From NCBI GenBank assembly GCA_021789945.1, contig JAJYIS010000006.1, positions 1 to 37,879 on the forward strand: a stretch of DNA of 37,879 nt. Reading direction: 5' to 3'. Source of the stretch: Thermoplasmata archaeon (lineage in GTDB: Archaea; Thermoplasmatota; Thermoplasmata; UBA10834). Under the pieces are notes generated by a model. That model had not been told where the DNA came from. It saw nothing but the letters and a program-made list of their open reading frames with translations, and did not search any database. Below are positions 6,801 to 14,703 of the stretch, one piece after another. A program made the position numbers and the translations under genes. Position 1 is the stretch's first letter. The number at the start of each line of letters is the position of its first letter.

Positions 6801-9799
6801 AGCTCTACGGGGCCTATCAGATCGCCGAGCACCTTGCCAGGCCGGACGCGATGAGGATCACCTCTCTGTCAAGCCCTGGGAAGTATACGGCCGACATCGA
6901 CTACTCGCCTGTGCCCCAGATATGCGGCAATGTGAACATCGAGCTCGGGTTCACGATCCCAGGGACAGACATGGATCCTCCCCAGATCACGGGGCTTAAC
7001 ATGTCACAGAGGTTCGTCCCGGGCGACATCGTCCCGATAACGGTCAACGCGATAGACCTGGGCTCTTCCCCGACCGTCTCCATCTCCTGGAGAGCAGGAG
7101 CGGCGTCCCCGTGGGTCTCCATCCCAGTGACTGCGCTCGGCGGTTCGTCGTTCGGCGCGGCGATACAGACTTCGTCCAGCACGACCTCGATTGACCTGAT
7201 GATCACGGCGACCGACGCCGCGGGGAACTACCTGAAGTACACGGCCTCGGACGCCGCGGAGGCGCAGGTCCCGGTGGTCTTCGATCTCTCGGCGTCTTCG
7301 AGCGACGTCAGCTATAGGAACGGGGATGCTTCCGTCGTGCTGACGGGAACGCTCACCGACGCTCTGGGCAACCCTCTCTCGCCGATCGCCGGCGTGCCGA
7401 TCGAGCTGTCGGCCGGCGGACGCAAGGTCGCGATGATCCTCGACGAGTATGTCGCGGACGGCACGCATTCCCACAACGGCACGATACGGTTCGAATGGCA
7501 CTTCAACCCGACATACATCTTCACCGGACCGAACGAGACCGTGGACATAGACGCCTCGTTCGACCTGGGGATATATCAGCCAGTGCACTGCACGATCACA
7601 CTCCACTCGATTTACTTCTACGATCCTCCCCCGGTCATCACGCTGGTCTCGCCTGTGAACGGCTCCCTGATACCGGCGGGCCAGACGATCGATCTGCAGA
7701 TCACCGACAACGGCCCGTTCCAGGTTCAGATGTCCCTCGACGGCGGAGCCCAGAGCGCGCTCCTCAGCCCGTACGACATCAGCACCTCGTCCTGGACATC
7801 GGGAAGCCATGTCCTCCGGATCACTGCCACTGACGACCAGTTCGTCTCGACCACGTGCACCTTCAACTTCGTCGTCGACACGACCTTCCCAGTCATACGG
7901 ATTATCGACCCGCTCCCGGGGTCCTCGGTCCCGGTCGTATGGACGCTCGTGGCCAACGTGACGGACGACCATCTCGGCCAGGTGACCTACGCCCTTGACG
8001 GAGGCTCACCTCAGGCCCTGCAGAGTCCGTACACCATAAACATGACGGGCTGGGCGATAGGCTCTCACACGGTCGTCATATACGCGGTCGACCTCGCAGG
8101 CCACCATTCCTCGAATTCGACGACCTTCCAGATAGTCTCTAGCACGCTCGTCCTCACCCTGGTCAGCCCGCAGAGCGGCGATGTCGTCCATTCAGGCGTG
8201 CCGATTTCGTTCACCGTCCTTTCCCTCGGAGCGTGCACGAACAGCTGGCAGGAGTCCGGGACATGGCACTCGCTGGGCAATCAGACCTCGATCTCAACGG
8301 TTGGGTGGCCGGAGGGACCCCATACGGTCACGATCAACTCCACCGACGCCTACGGAGGCTGGGGAGAGATATCCGTCTCCTTCACGATAGACGACACTCC
8401 GCCGACCATCGTCCTCGTCTCACCCGCCAACCAGTCCTTCGTGTCCTCGACGGACAAGCTGAGCGTGGCCGTCTCCGATGCGAACTTCAAGAGCGTCTCA
8501 TGGACCCTCTGGGGAGCCACTCGGACAAGCTCCTCGGCGAGCCTTTCGATATCCCTCACCCCCAACCCAGGCGACGGGATGTTCTATGTCGACGTCAAGG
8601 CCCTCGACAAGGCCGGCAACCAAGCGAGGGACCTCTTCGTGTTCGCTCTAGACTCGTCGCCGCCCGCGCTCTCGGTGAGCGGGTTCGTCTCCGGACAGGC
8701 CGTCCGGCCGGACCAGGTGATAGCGGTCAACGCGAGCGACGCGTTCCTGTCGTCGGTATCCTTTGTCGTCGACTCGGGTCCGCTGGTCGTGCTCCAGGCA
8801 CCTTACACCTTGAACTGCAGCTCTCTGGCCCTCGGATGGCACATGATACAGCTTCGGGCGGATGACTACTCCGGGAAGAGCACCATGCTGAACGTCTCGC
8901 TGTATGTTGACGGCGTCGCCCCTACCGTGGTGACGGAGTTCCCGTCCGTCGCGGAGGCGAACACCTCCCTAGTGCTCGAGGCGAACATAACCGACGACTT
9001 CGCCGTTAGCAAGGCCATGCTCTACTACGAGCTCAGGGACGGCGCGTTCGTCTCCGTCCTGCTCCACGGATCCGGCTCGATATACTCGGCGACAGTCCCC
9101 GGGAGCTCTCTGTGGGACGGGATGGTCGCCTATGTCGTCGCCTATGACTTCGTCGGGCACTCGACCCAGAGTCCGGAGGTCGCGCTGCACATCTCAAGCG
9201 CTGCGACCGCTCCTGAGACCCCCGTGAACCATCAGGGCTTGCCGTCGTACCTGAACCTCGGGCTCGTTTCTACGCTCTCCCTGGCCGTCATCTGCGGCTC
9301 CGTCGCGTTGTTCTTCGCCCTTGGCCGCAGGCGGCACGACGAGCCTAGGAAGACAATCTCCAGCAAGTTCGGCCGAGGCAGCTCCGGGCCAAGCCCCCTG
9401 AATGCCGATAAGACGACTCTCGCTGTTCATGACTCGGCGGTCGTCGCGTGGCAGGCTCCTGGCAGGCAAATCGACGCGCCGATGCCGAAGACCCGGGCGG
9501 CCGACATTGTCGTTCCACCGGCCCCATCCGTAGCGGTCCCTCAGCCGGAGCAAGTGGGACAGCCGGAGCTGATCGATGCGATCCCGACCGTCAAGTTGAA
9601 GTCTCCCGAGCCCGAGGCGGTGGATGCTGCCGACGGGACCGACTACGGGGACCTCATCATGAAGGAGTTGGTGTTCCCGAGCCTGCTCAACTCCGTGTAC
9701 GAGAAGGAGCAGGACCACCTGTTCGAGGAAGTTGACAGGAAGCTGGACGAGCTCGAGCAGATCCTCGCGAAGGATTCGAAGAAGACTTTGGAGAAGTAG
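3872..9799 (+). CDS. Giant membrane-anchored subtilisin-like (S8) protease
   Basis: The protein has 1975 residues. A signal peptide (core LAVALTVAVLMLLLVSSFSP, about 24-43) is followed by an I9-type propeptide (about 80-165) and an S8 peptidase domain. The triad is visible: Asp202 (VIDTGIDYMHPDL), His241 (GHGTHVAG) and Ser416 (SGTSMATPHVSG), with the oxyanion Asn in AAGNDGP. Residues about 470-1250 form a long beta-rich region that I do not recognise. Six Ig-like repeats of about 85 residues (Big_7 type, xVSPxxGSxx) span about 1254-1777. One transmembrane helix (about 1793-1817) ends in GRRRH. A tail of about 155 residues follows, Pro-rich and then charged and coiled-coil-like. It should act outside the cell while tethered. 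The start is uncertain: TTG 3872 is the longest, and GTG 3899 would give a more usual signal peptide. Stop is TAG, two bases before the converging archaeosortase stop. Confidence 0.92.
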   Translation: MVGLDAELRVSTRSHTAPPLKRGLAVALTVAVLMLLLVSSFSPIAGAASGNSSAASNGHRDTTPASASPANSHSKRESWDWPKLADKTGYVNVIVSWSSNQDPNSSAGSHDGKFRGLMAELRSGMKERYTKALTGFAAHISLGAVDEYLQSDDESFQVYPDYTVNATASGDMTSIGADQVWATQDPTGAAVTGKGIVVAVIDTGIDYMHPDLGGGFGPGYKVIGGYDFYNNDPDPMDDNGHGTHVAGVIAASGGMTGVAPGASLLAYKVLGPDGSGSVSNVIEAIDRSMDPNQDGDTSDHANIISMSLGGPGQSGDPVCTAVENAVNAGIVVVVAAGNDGPAMGTVASPGLAPDAITVGAVDNSGVLASFSSRGTSPNLSIKPEICAPGVNINSTVPFSGAARSSPTGYAIMSGTSMATPHVSGAAALLLQEHPGWTPMQVKSALVSGANRVNESVWAAGSGDLWIPAAINSSLFFYPSIVSYGLAGSASSTVNISNSGSGVTLTLTSSDFFELDADGTMLPTVWTNISSANPASVWAGSASSTTSAITVPMPTAQIPEGYYDGQVTVSGGSCSVRLPFGFAVLSRLNVHVLDANGTEVYDPYGGVWVFNDPNGSVALGIRGSVDEPAPPASFLLPSGNYSVHSFGHQLLYQFSDPFVLGANISLASLETRDVYLTMSSARIFTLDLQTDAGLPIYVKDYRVYGRYVGDHNISFQLVGSDYSVTGSEVFSLPMSKNIYVSDTDIAIGISISGFAYSPAMWDFMSRNWQHWYEYTGSDSTTFYPEASADLQYLLAWEFNGISSATPTMLSLVPGEYSVYDTKYDIPGMLSDVWCDWGTLRPIGGDSAFYIRRDTDTSLNPFYSGMTRRTIVQGVFSEVYFPADLFEGFFEREFYTPNYTSLVRANTAAEVYMPDRNFLTPIDDVASVERVGAGPFYPAVRTANTADSFVLYQPLLRDQSGAKVGGMSLPQMYLYLNGQLYGAYQIAEHLARPDAMRITSLSSPGKYTADIDYSPVPQICGNVNIELGFTIPGTDMDPPQITGLNMSQRFVPGDIVPITVNAIDLGSSPTVSISWRAGAASPWVSIPVTALGGSSFGAAIQTSSSTTSIDLMITATDAAGNYLKYTASDAAEAQVPVVFDLSASSSDVSYRNGDASVVLTGTLTDALGNPLSPIAGVPIELSAGGRKVAMILDEYVADGTHSHNGTIRFEWHFNPTYIFTGPNETVDIDASFDLGIYQPVHCTITLHSIYFYDPPPVITLVSPVNGSLIPAGQTIDLQITDNGPFQVQMSLDGGAQSALLSPYDISTSSWTSGSHVLRITATDDQFVSTTCTFNFVVDTTFPVIRIIDPLPGSSVPVVWTLVANVTDDHLGQVTYALDGGSPQALQSPYTINMTGWAIGSHTVVIYAVDLAGHHSSNSTTFQIVSSTLVLTLVSPQSGDVVHSGVPISFTVLSLGACTNSWQESGTWHSLGNQTSISTVGWPEGPHTVTINSTDAYGGWGEISVSFTIDDTPPTIVLVSPANQSFVSSTDKLSVAVSDANFKSVSWTLWGATRTSSSASLSISLTPNPGDGMFYVDVKALDKAGNQARDLFVFALDSSPPALSVSGFVSGQAVRPDQVIAVNASDAFLSSVSFVVDSGPLVVLQAPYTLNCSSLALGWHMIQLRADDYSGKSTMLNVSLYVDGVAPTVVTEFPSVAEANTSLVLEANITDDFAVSKAMLYYELRDGAFVSVLLHGSGSIYSATVPGSSLWDGMVAYVVAYDFVGHSTQSPEVALHISSAATAPETPVNHQGLPSYLNLGLVSTLSLAVICGSVALFFALGRRRHDEPRKTISSKFGRGSSGPSPLNADKTTLAVHDSAVVAWQAPGRQIDAPMPKTRAADIVVPPAPSVAVPQPEQVGQPELIDAIPTVKLKSPEPEAVDAADGTDYGDLIMKELVFPSLLNSVYEKEQDHLFEEVDRKLDELEQILAKDSKKTLEK

Positions 9800-9801
9800 C
9801 G

Positions 9802-10794
9802 TCAGCTGCCTGGGACGGTGCTCTCAAGTCCGGTGCGCCTTTCCGGGACGGTCTTCTCGAACTTGTCTAACCATATGATTATCAGCGTCCAAAATACCGT
9901 CACGAAGATGACGAAGACGACGATCCCGATGTACGCGTGGAAGAATATGAGCGCCGGGTGGCCGTAGAGGTGGCCCACGAAGATCGTTATCGTCATCCTG
10001 AGGATGTTCGAGGCCCATGTCATCAGGAGGCCGAGGCCCAGTGCGAGCAGGATTCTCCTGTCCACATTCTCGTAGCGCACCAGGACGAACGCGAGGAACG
10101 CCGAGAAGAACAATCCCGCGGAGTATAGGCCGCTGCATCCGGAGCCGATACCCAGGAGCAGCATCTTGCCGCCGTACTCGTACGATATGAGGTTCGAGAT
10201 GCCGTAACCGCTCAGGTCGAGCTGGGCGCTCGCATGGACTCCCAGCAGGTTGACGACCGACACGACCGGCTGGGTTATGGAATAGTACTCCGAGTACGCC
10301 GTGACCTTGTAGAACGAGTCGCCGGTGACGACCTGGTAGATGTTCCAGATCACCGCGAACACTATGGTCATGAACATGAGATACAGCACGATGAAGTCCT
10401 TCTGCATCGCGAGCTTCGTCGGTCCGGTGTAGTAGAGGACCAGGGACAGCCCGAAGAGCGTGACGATGAAGTCCGTCATTTCAAGGTCGCTTCTCCCTGC
10501 GACGACGATCTTCCAGACGGACCATAGGAGTATGATGAGGAACCCTGCGGCAGGCAGGGCCGGCACGAGGATCTTCTTCGGAACGTATCTCGAGAAGAAC
10601 GTGAAGAGCAGGCCTTCAGGCAGGGGGCCGGACACCTTCTCCTGTCTGAGAAGCGAGTATATTACGAGAAGAAGGCCGACAGCGATGAATATGATCTCGA
10701 CGAGATACGCGGAGTGGCCGAGGTAGTGGTTGTACAATGCGCCTACGACCAGCAGGGAGCCGAGGAGCATCAGCCATTCCCTTGGGGGCCTCAC
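9802..10794 (-). CDS. Archaeosortase/exosortase family protein
   Basis: This polytopic protein has 330 residues and about eight hydrophobic segments. The three residues that define the exosortase/archaeosortase family are present in order near the ends of membrane segments: Cys220 in GSGCSGLYS, Arg266 in SNILRMTI, and His286 in FFHAYIG. Family members are membrane transpeptidase-like enzymes that cleave C-terminal sorting signals of exported proteins and join them to another molecule. It is the last gene of a leftward operon (MoxR, DUF58, small membrane protein, archaeosortase), 87 bases after the preceding gene. Two nearby genes end in IPEFG tails, which makes them likely substrates. The subclass of archaeosortase cannot be set from sequence alone. 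The start is GTG with no clear ribosome binding site; an ATG at residue 9 is possible. Confidence 0.9.
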   Translation of the reverse strand: MRPPREWLMLLGSLLVVGALYNHYLGHSAYLVEIIFIAVGLLLVIYSLLRQEKVSGPLPEGLLFTFFSRYVPKKILVPALPAAGFLIILLWSVWKIVVAGRSDLEMTDFIVTLFGLSLVLYYTGPTKLAMQKDFIVLYLMFMTIVFAVIWNIYQVVTGDSFYKVTAYSEYYSITQPVVSVVNLLGVHASAQLDLSGYGISNLISYEYGGKMLLLGIGSGCSGLYSAGLFFSAFLAFVLVRYENVDRRILLALGLGLLMTWASNILRMTITIFVGHLYGHPALIFFHAYIGIVVFVIFVTVFWTLIIIWLDKFEKTVPERRTGLESTVPGS

Positions 10795-10881
10795 GGGACC
10801 AGCTCAGGTCGCTCGTCGTATATAATCGTTGACGCGCGCAGTCGTCAGGCGGTATCCGTCTGGCCATGATGCTGGCTTTCA

Positions 10882-11430
10882 TCACTGCTCTGCGGTCTCC
10901 CTTCCGCCAGGCGCCTTCCTCGCTCTCGTCAGGAAGATCCCGGATGCCGTGAGCACGACCAGCATGATCGCGACCTCACTGACGGTGGTGAACCTCGTGG
11001 TCAACGATGGAAGCAGGAGGCTCAGGAAGAAGGTAGCAACGGGTTCTGAGGCAATGACCACTCCCGCAAAGACGACGGAAAGGGTGATGCCCCGCCGCGC
11101 GTGCGGAGTGCTTGGAATCATGTCGCCGCTGGGCGCGAGCGCTGCCCATGCGAGGACGAACATCGGTATCATGAGTCCGGATATCGCAGCCAGGAGAGGC
11201 CCCATGTCCAGCACCGTCGTGAAGTTCATGGATGCGGCCGCTGCCGTGCCTGTTATCAGGAGGCCGAGCACCGACGCGTTCCTGTAGGAATAGCGGCTCC
11301 CGAGCGCGATCCCCAGCGCGCCGATAACGTAGGCCAGCACCGTCAGGATGGTGATGGTGGAGAACAGCGCGAGGTCCACGATCGCGATGATGACAAGCGT
11401 GGTCGCGAGTATCCACGACCGCTCGCTCAT
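10882..11430 (-). CDS. Small polytopic membrane protein of the sortase operon
   Basis: This 182-residue protein is mostly hydrophobic, with about five to six predicted membrane helices and a basic C-terminus (TRARKAPGGRE). No known family is recognised. Its start overlaps the stop of the DUF58 gene by four bases (ATGA type), so translation is probably coupled. Its position between DUF58 and archaeosortase suggests a partner in the same envelope process. That role is inferred only from gene order. Confidence 0.75.
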   Translation of the reverse strand: MSERSWILATTLVIIAIVDLALFSTITILTVLAYVIGALGIALGSRYSYRNASVLGLLITGTAAAASMNFTTVLDMGPLLAAISGLMIPMFVLAWAALAPSGDMIPSTPHARRGITLSVVFAGVVIASEPVATFFLSLLLPSLTTRFTTVSEVAIMLVVLTASGIFLTRARKAPGGRETAEQ

Positions 11431-12878
11431 GTCCTCCCCCTCCTGATCGCCCTTGCGATGCCCGCGGCAGTGTCTGCGGGACCGACCCTGATGAAGGACG
11501 CGCCCATCCCTCTGATGCTGCCCTCGAGCTTGATCGAATCGCCTAGGTCGCCGTACATACGCTCTATCGTTCCTGTGTCGAGCTCCTGAAGGTCCGGCCC
11601 GTACCAGTCATCGAACATGCCGACGACGAGCATGCGGTTGTTCGTCGCCTTGCACAGCTTCGCGCTCAGCAGGACGGCGTTCCGGGACGACATGAGGTCA
11701 GTCACCACAATGAACAGCTGCTCCTTCCCGCGGCCCGCCGCGATGAGCTCCTTGATGCCGCCGTCCAGGCCGTAGCCCAGCCTGCTCCGGGCCTTGGACG
11801 CCGACAGGCCTTGGAGTGTCGTAAGGAACTCCTCGCCCTTGCCCGAGTCGGAAGCGCTTATTGCGCCCGCGGACGCGACCGCGCGCGTGTCCTTGAGTTC
11901 CTCGGTTCCCGAGCGCCGGTCGGCGACATCCATCGCCCCGGGGGCGCTCCTTAGGATTTTGACCACCTTCTCGAACTGGCGCCTCCCGAGCCCCGGCGCG
12001 ACCTTGTCGATCACCCTCACCTCGTCGAACACCGCGACCCCGGTCGGATGATAGCTGCTGATGAGGACATTGGAGAGCTGCATGGACAGGTCGACCGCAT
12101 GGTCCACCTTCGCGATCCTGTGAGTCTTCAACCTCATGCTGCTGCTGCAATCGACGAACACCATCGTCTGGACCGCGCCCTCCTTCCGGTATGTCTTGGT
12201 CATCAGCTTGCCGAGCTTGGACAGCATCTTCCAGTGGATGTCCCGGGGGCGGTCGCCGGGCACATAGTCCCTGATCCCGTCGAACTCGAGCTCCCTGAGG
12301 ACGACTGCAGGGTTCCTGCCCATGCCGGAGAACTCGAGGTGCTCCCGGCCGGCCATCTTCTTCGCCGTATCGAGGCTCGCCTTCTGAGTATGGACCGTCA
12401 GGTCGCTCTTCTGCTCTATCACCTGATGCTCCGTGAACAGCCCGTACGCGTCGGTCCTTTCGATGGTCATTCCCTTGATGGAGTGTGGGCCCCGCTTGGA
12501 CGGGACCATTGTGTACGAGAGCTTCAGTATCGACCTCGGCGGCAGTGCGATTGTCGCCCTGTTGCTGCCCGCGGCTACCGTGCAGTCCTCGGGGATCTGG
12601 TCGATGAAGGTCCCCCGGATCGTCGTAGAGTGCCTGTTTAGGACCTCGACGGCGACGGCCACCGGCTCGTTAGCGAACACCATGTCGTCCAGGATCTGTC
12701 GCTCTATCTGCAGGTCCGTACTCGCCAGCTCGTACGAGAACTCCCTGTGCGCGAACACGTAGCAGCTGACGAAGACGATCGATACAACTGCGTAGGAGAT
12801 GTTCGAGTACAGGACGCCTATGAATGCGAATACGATTGAAACCGAAAGAAGTGCGGTGCCGATCGTGGTCGAGCGCAA
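11427..12878 (-). CDS. DUF58 domain protein, membrane-anchored, VWA-like
   Basis: This 483-residue protein has two N-terminal membrane segments (about 8-43). An Ig-like stretch follows, and then the DUF58 signature FDGIRDYVPGDRPRDIHW (about 198-215). A VWA-like fold begins with VFVDCSSSMR (about 236-245), which keeps a D-x-S-x-S MIDAS motif as DCSSS. DUF58 proteins are regularly encoded next to MoxR AAA ATPases and are thought to work with them as a chaperone or metal-insertion type pair. The MoxR gene ends 21 bases upstream and the next gene overlaps by four bases, so this is an operon. The C-terminal third (from about 330) is less conserved and holds a second Rossmann-like VVTDLMSSRN stretch. 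Confidence 0.88.
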   Translation of the reverse strand: MRSTTIGTALLSVSIVFAFIGVLYSNISYAVVSIVFVSCYVFAHREFSYELASTDLQIERQILDDMVFANEPVAVAVEVLNRHSTTIRGTFIDQIPEDCTVAAGSNRATIALPPRSILKLSYTMVPSKRGPHSIKGMTIERTDAYGLFTEHQVIEQKSDLTVHTQKASLDTAKKMAGREHLEFSGMGRNPAVVLRELEFDGIRDYVPGDRPRDIHWKMLSKLGKLMTKTYRKEGAVQTMVFVDCSSSMRLKTHRIAKVDHAVDLSMQLSNVLISSYHPTGVAVFDEVRVIDKVAPGLGRRQFEKVVKILRSAPGAMDVADRRSGTEELKDTRAVASAGAISASDSGKGEEFLTTLQGLSASKARSRLGYGLDGGIKELIAAGRGKEQLFIVVTDLMSSRNAVLLSAKLCKATNNRMLVVGMFDDWYGPDLQELDTGTIERMYGDLGDSIKLEGSIRGMGASFIRVGPADTAAGIARAIRRGRT

Positions 12879-12899
12879 ACTCCCTCACACATTCCAGTT

Positions 12900-13871
12900 C
12901 TAGCCGCCCTTGAACTCTCCCTTGGGCACAGGCACCGACGAGAGGATTGACTCGGTGATTCCGGCTCTCGTCAATCCTCCGAGTTCTGCCTCCGGGGAGA
13001 GTATGAGCCTGTGGTCGAGGACTTTGTGCGCCATGGCCTTCACATCGTCCGGGATCGTGTACGACCTGCCGTGGATATACGCGTGGGCCTTCGAAGTCTG
13101 GAGGAGGTGGATCGCGCCTCTCGGGCTCAGGCCGAGGTCGAGGTCGTCCAGGGCCCTTGTCGCCCTTGCGATCTCCTCGACGTAATCCAATAGGCTCGGG
13201 TGCACGTGTATCTTCCATATGTCCTTGCTCATGTCGATGATGGCATCCCTTGCCAGGACCATATCGAGCTCCTGCTCCTCGGAGCTCTTCAGCTTGAGTA
13301 TGTCGACCTCCTGCTCCTTCCCGAGATAGTCCATGACGGATTTCACCATGAACCTGTCAATCTGGGCCTCGGGAAGCGGGTACACCCCCTCGGTCTCGAT
13401 CGGGTTCAGGGTCGCGATCACCATGAACTGGTCCGGGAGGTCGAAGGTGTCGCCCTCGATGGTCACCTGCCTCTCCTGCATCGCCTCCAGGAGCGCGGAC
13501 TGCGTCTTCGGGGGCGCCCTGTTTATCTCGTCCGCGAGGATCAGGTCGGCAAATAAGGGGCCTTTCCTGACCTCGAAGTCCGTCGAGCGCTGGTTGAAGA
13601 AGTAGTGGCCCGTGATGTCCGCCGGGAGAAGGTCCTGCGTGAATTGGATCCGCCTGTACGACAGCCCGCATACGGACGCGAACGCCTTCGAGAGGGTGGT
13701 CTTCGCGACCCCGGGAACCCCTTCTATGAGGAGATGCCCTCCGGACAGGAGGCATATCAGGAAGTCGTCAATCTGCTCCTCGTAGCCTACAACGGACTTG
13801 GCGACCTCTCTCTTGACCGCCTCGACCGCGCTCTCGACATCTTCGGGGGCCCTGATCTTGGTGCTATCCAT
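12900..13871 (-). CDS. MoxR-family AAA ATPase
   Basis: The protein has 323 residues from the chosen ATG; a GTG at 13964 would add 31 residues that do not look like family sequence. Walker A is GVPGVAKTT (about 50-58) and Walker B is LILADEINR (about 108-116). Other typical MoxR blocks are RIQFTQDLLPADITG, ALLEAMQERQVT and ATLNPIETEGVYPLPEAQ, with the C-terminal lid LSPRGAIHLLQTSKAHA. MoxR ATPases remodel or activate partner proteins, usually VWA-type. The partner here is the DUF58 protein directly downstream. As first gene of the operon that ends with the archaeosortase, it may supply energy for maturation of a sorting or envelope complex; that is inference. An AT-rich TTCATTAT stretch at about 13971-13978 may be the TATA box. 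Confidence 0.92.
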   Translation of the reverse strand: MDSTKIRAPEDVESAVEAVKREVAKSVVGYEEQIDDFLICLLSGGHLLIEGVPGVAKTTLSKAFASVCGLSYRRIQFTQDLLPADITGHYFFNQRSTDFEVRKGPLFADLILADEINRAPPKTQSALLEAMQERQVTIEGDTFDLPDQFMVIATLNPIETEGVYPLPEAQIDRFMVKSVMDYLGKEQEVDILKLKSSEEQELDMVLARDAIIDMSKDIWKIHVHPSLLDYVEEIARATRALDDLDLGLSPRGAIHLLQTSKAHAYIHGRSYTIPDDVKAMAHKVLDHRLILSPEAELGGLTRAGITESILSSVPVPKGEFKGG

Positions 13872-14024
13872 CCTTTCACGCCCTAGTAGGAGCTGAGATT
13901 CAAACCGGGAGCTGAGGCCGAGCGACTCCCAGCTCGTCCTGTGGATTCTTCCCTCAGAATCCACTCATCGATAATGAACCTATGCCCTCGGGTCTGTTGC
14001 AGGTTCTGGCGCCGCCAGTATACC

Positions 14025-14690
14025 CTAGCCGTACATGCTGTCTATGAGGGCGGTGTCGGAGTCCTTCAGCTTGTCGAAGAAGTCAGCCTCTTGGATCGCC
14101 CCGGTGATGTCGGTGTTGTCGTTCAGCACGATCTTCGGGACCCCCATGACCGAGTGTCTTTGGGCAAGGTCGGCAAACAGCTGCGAGTCGATGATCTCCG
14201 CGGTCACCTTCTGTGACTCTATCGCCGCCCTGTAGGCGTGCCTCGCCACAATCGGGCAGTAGACGCAGGTCGTGAGCACGAATATCTTTATGTTCGCCCT
14301 CCTGCGCACGGTGGCCATTATGTTCCTGGCCTTCGGCGAGAGGTTCGCGTGAGAGTTCGAAAGCTCGACCATGGCATCTGCCAGAGGACCGAGCTCGTGC
14401 CCGGCAGGGACTCCGTAGTACCTGATTCTCGAGAAATCCCCCTTCGTCAGTACAATCACCGGATGGTTCTCTACCCTCAGGTCGCTCATCCGTTGGTTCT
14501 TCCCGTTGGCGACCTTCTCGACCTCCAGCTTGATCTTCGGGCTCAGCGACGAGAACGTCTGCGCGACGTCAATGACGTCCTTGGATATCGCCATCGAGTC
14601 GTCGACGAAAACGAGCAGCGTGACCTCGTCCCTCATGCCGGAGGCGAACCTCCGCTCCAGGGCGCTCCTGTCTCCCTCGCCCAGAATCAT
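14025..14690 (-). CDS. Glutaredoxin-like protein disulfide oxidoreductase
   Basis: This 221-residue protein has the length and two-thioredoxin-fold layout of archaeal PDO. The C-terminal half has the redox motif Cys142-Val-Tyr-Cys145 (TTCVYCPIVA) and the cis-proline block VMGVPKIVLN. The N-terminal half starts like a thioredoxin fold (VTLLVFVDDSMAISKDV), but the expected CxxC position has no cysteine. This protein therefore has one active site where typical PDO has two. It would reduce or isomerise thiols in the cytoplasm. Its start is 13 bases downstream of the PadR regulator stop on the same strand, so the two are probably co-transcribed. That links it to the arsenic-type module. Confidence 0.82.
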   Translation of the reverse strand: MILGEGDRSALERRFASGMRDEVTLLVFVDDSMAISKDVIDVAQTFSSLSPKIKLEVEKVANGKNQRMSDLRVENHPVIVLTKGDFSRIRYYGVPAGHELGPLADAMVELSNSHANLSPKARNIMATVRRRANIKIFVLTTCVYCPIVARHAYRAAIESQKVTAEIIDSQLFADLAQRHSVMGVPKIVLNDNTDITGAIQEADFFDKLKDSDTALIDSMYG

Positions 14691-14703
14691 GCTGGTCGGC
14701 CTC

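Noticed and set aside
7004-7972. 322-codon minus-strand open frame opposite the protease gene
   Set aside because: Composition is typical of antisense GC-rich shadow, and the plus strand encodes clear Ig-like repeats.
9238-9330. Protease C-terminal helix as a second archaeosortase substrate
   Set aside because: The helix is not preceded by PEF and is followed by about 155 further residues, unlike sorting tails, which end within a few basic residues.
2373-9799. General reassignment of TAG to an amino acid in this genome
   Set aside because: TAG ends the two IPEFG proteins right after their basic tails and ends the protease next to the converging gene, so it acts as an ordinary stop.
13885-13925. 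Stretch resembling a tRNA T-arm (GGTTTGAATCTC on the minus strand)
   Set aside because: No acceptor stem, anticodon arm or D-arm can be fitted around it.
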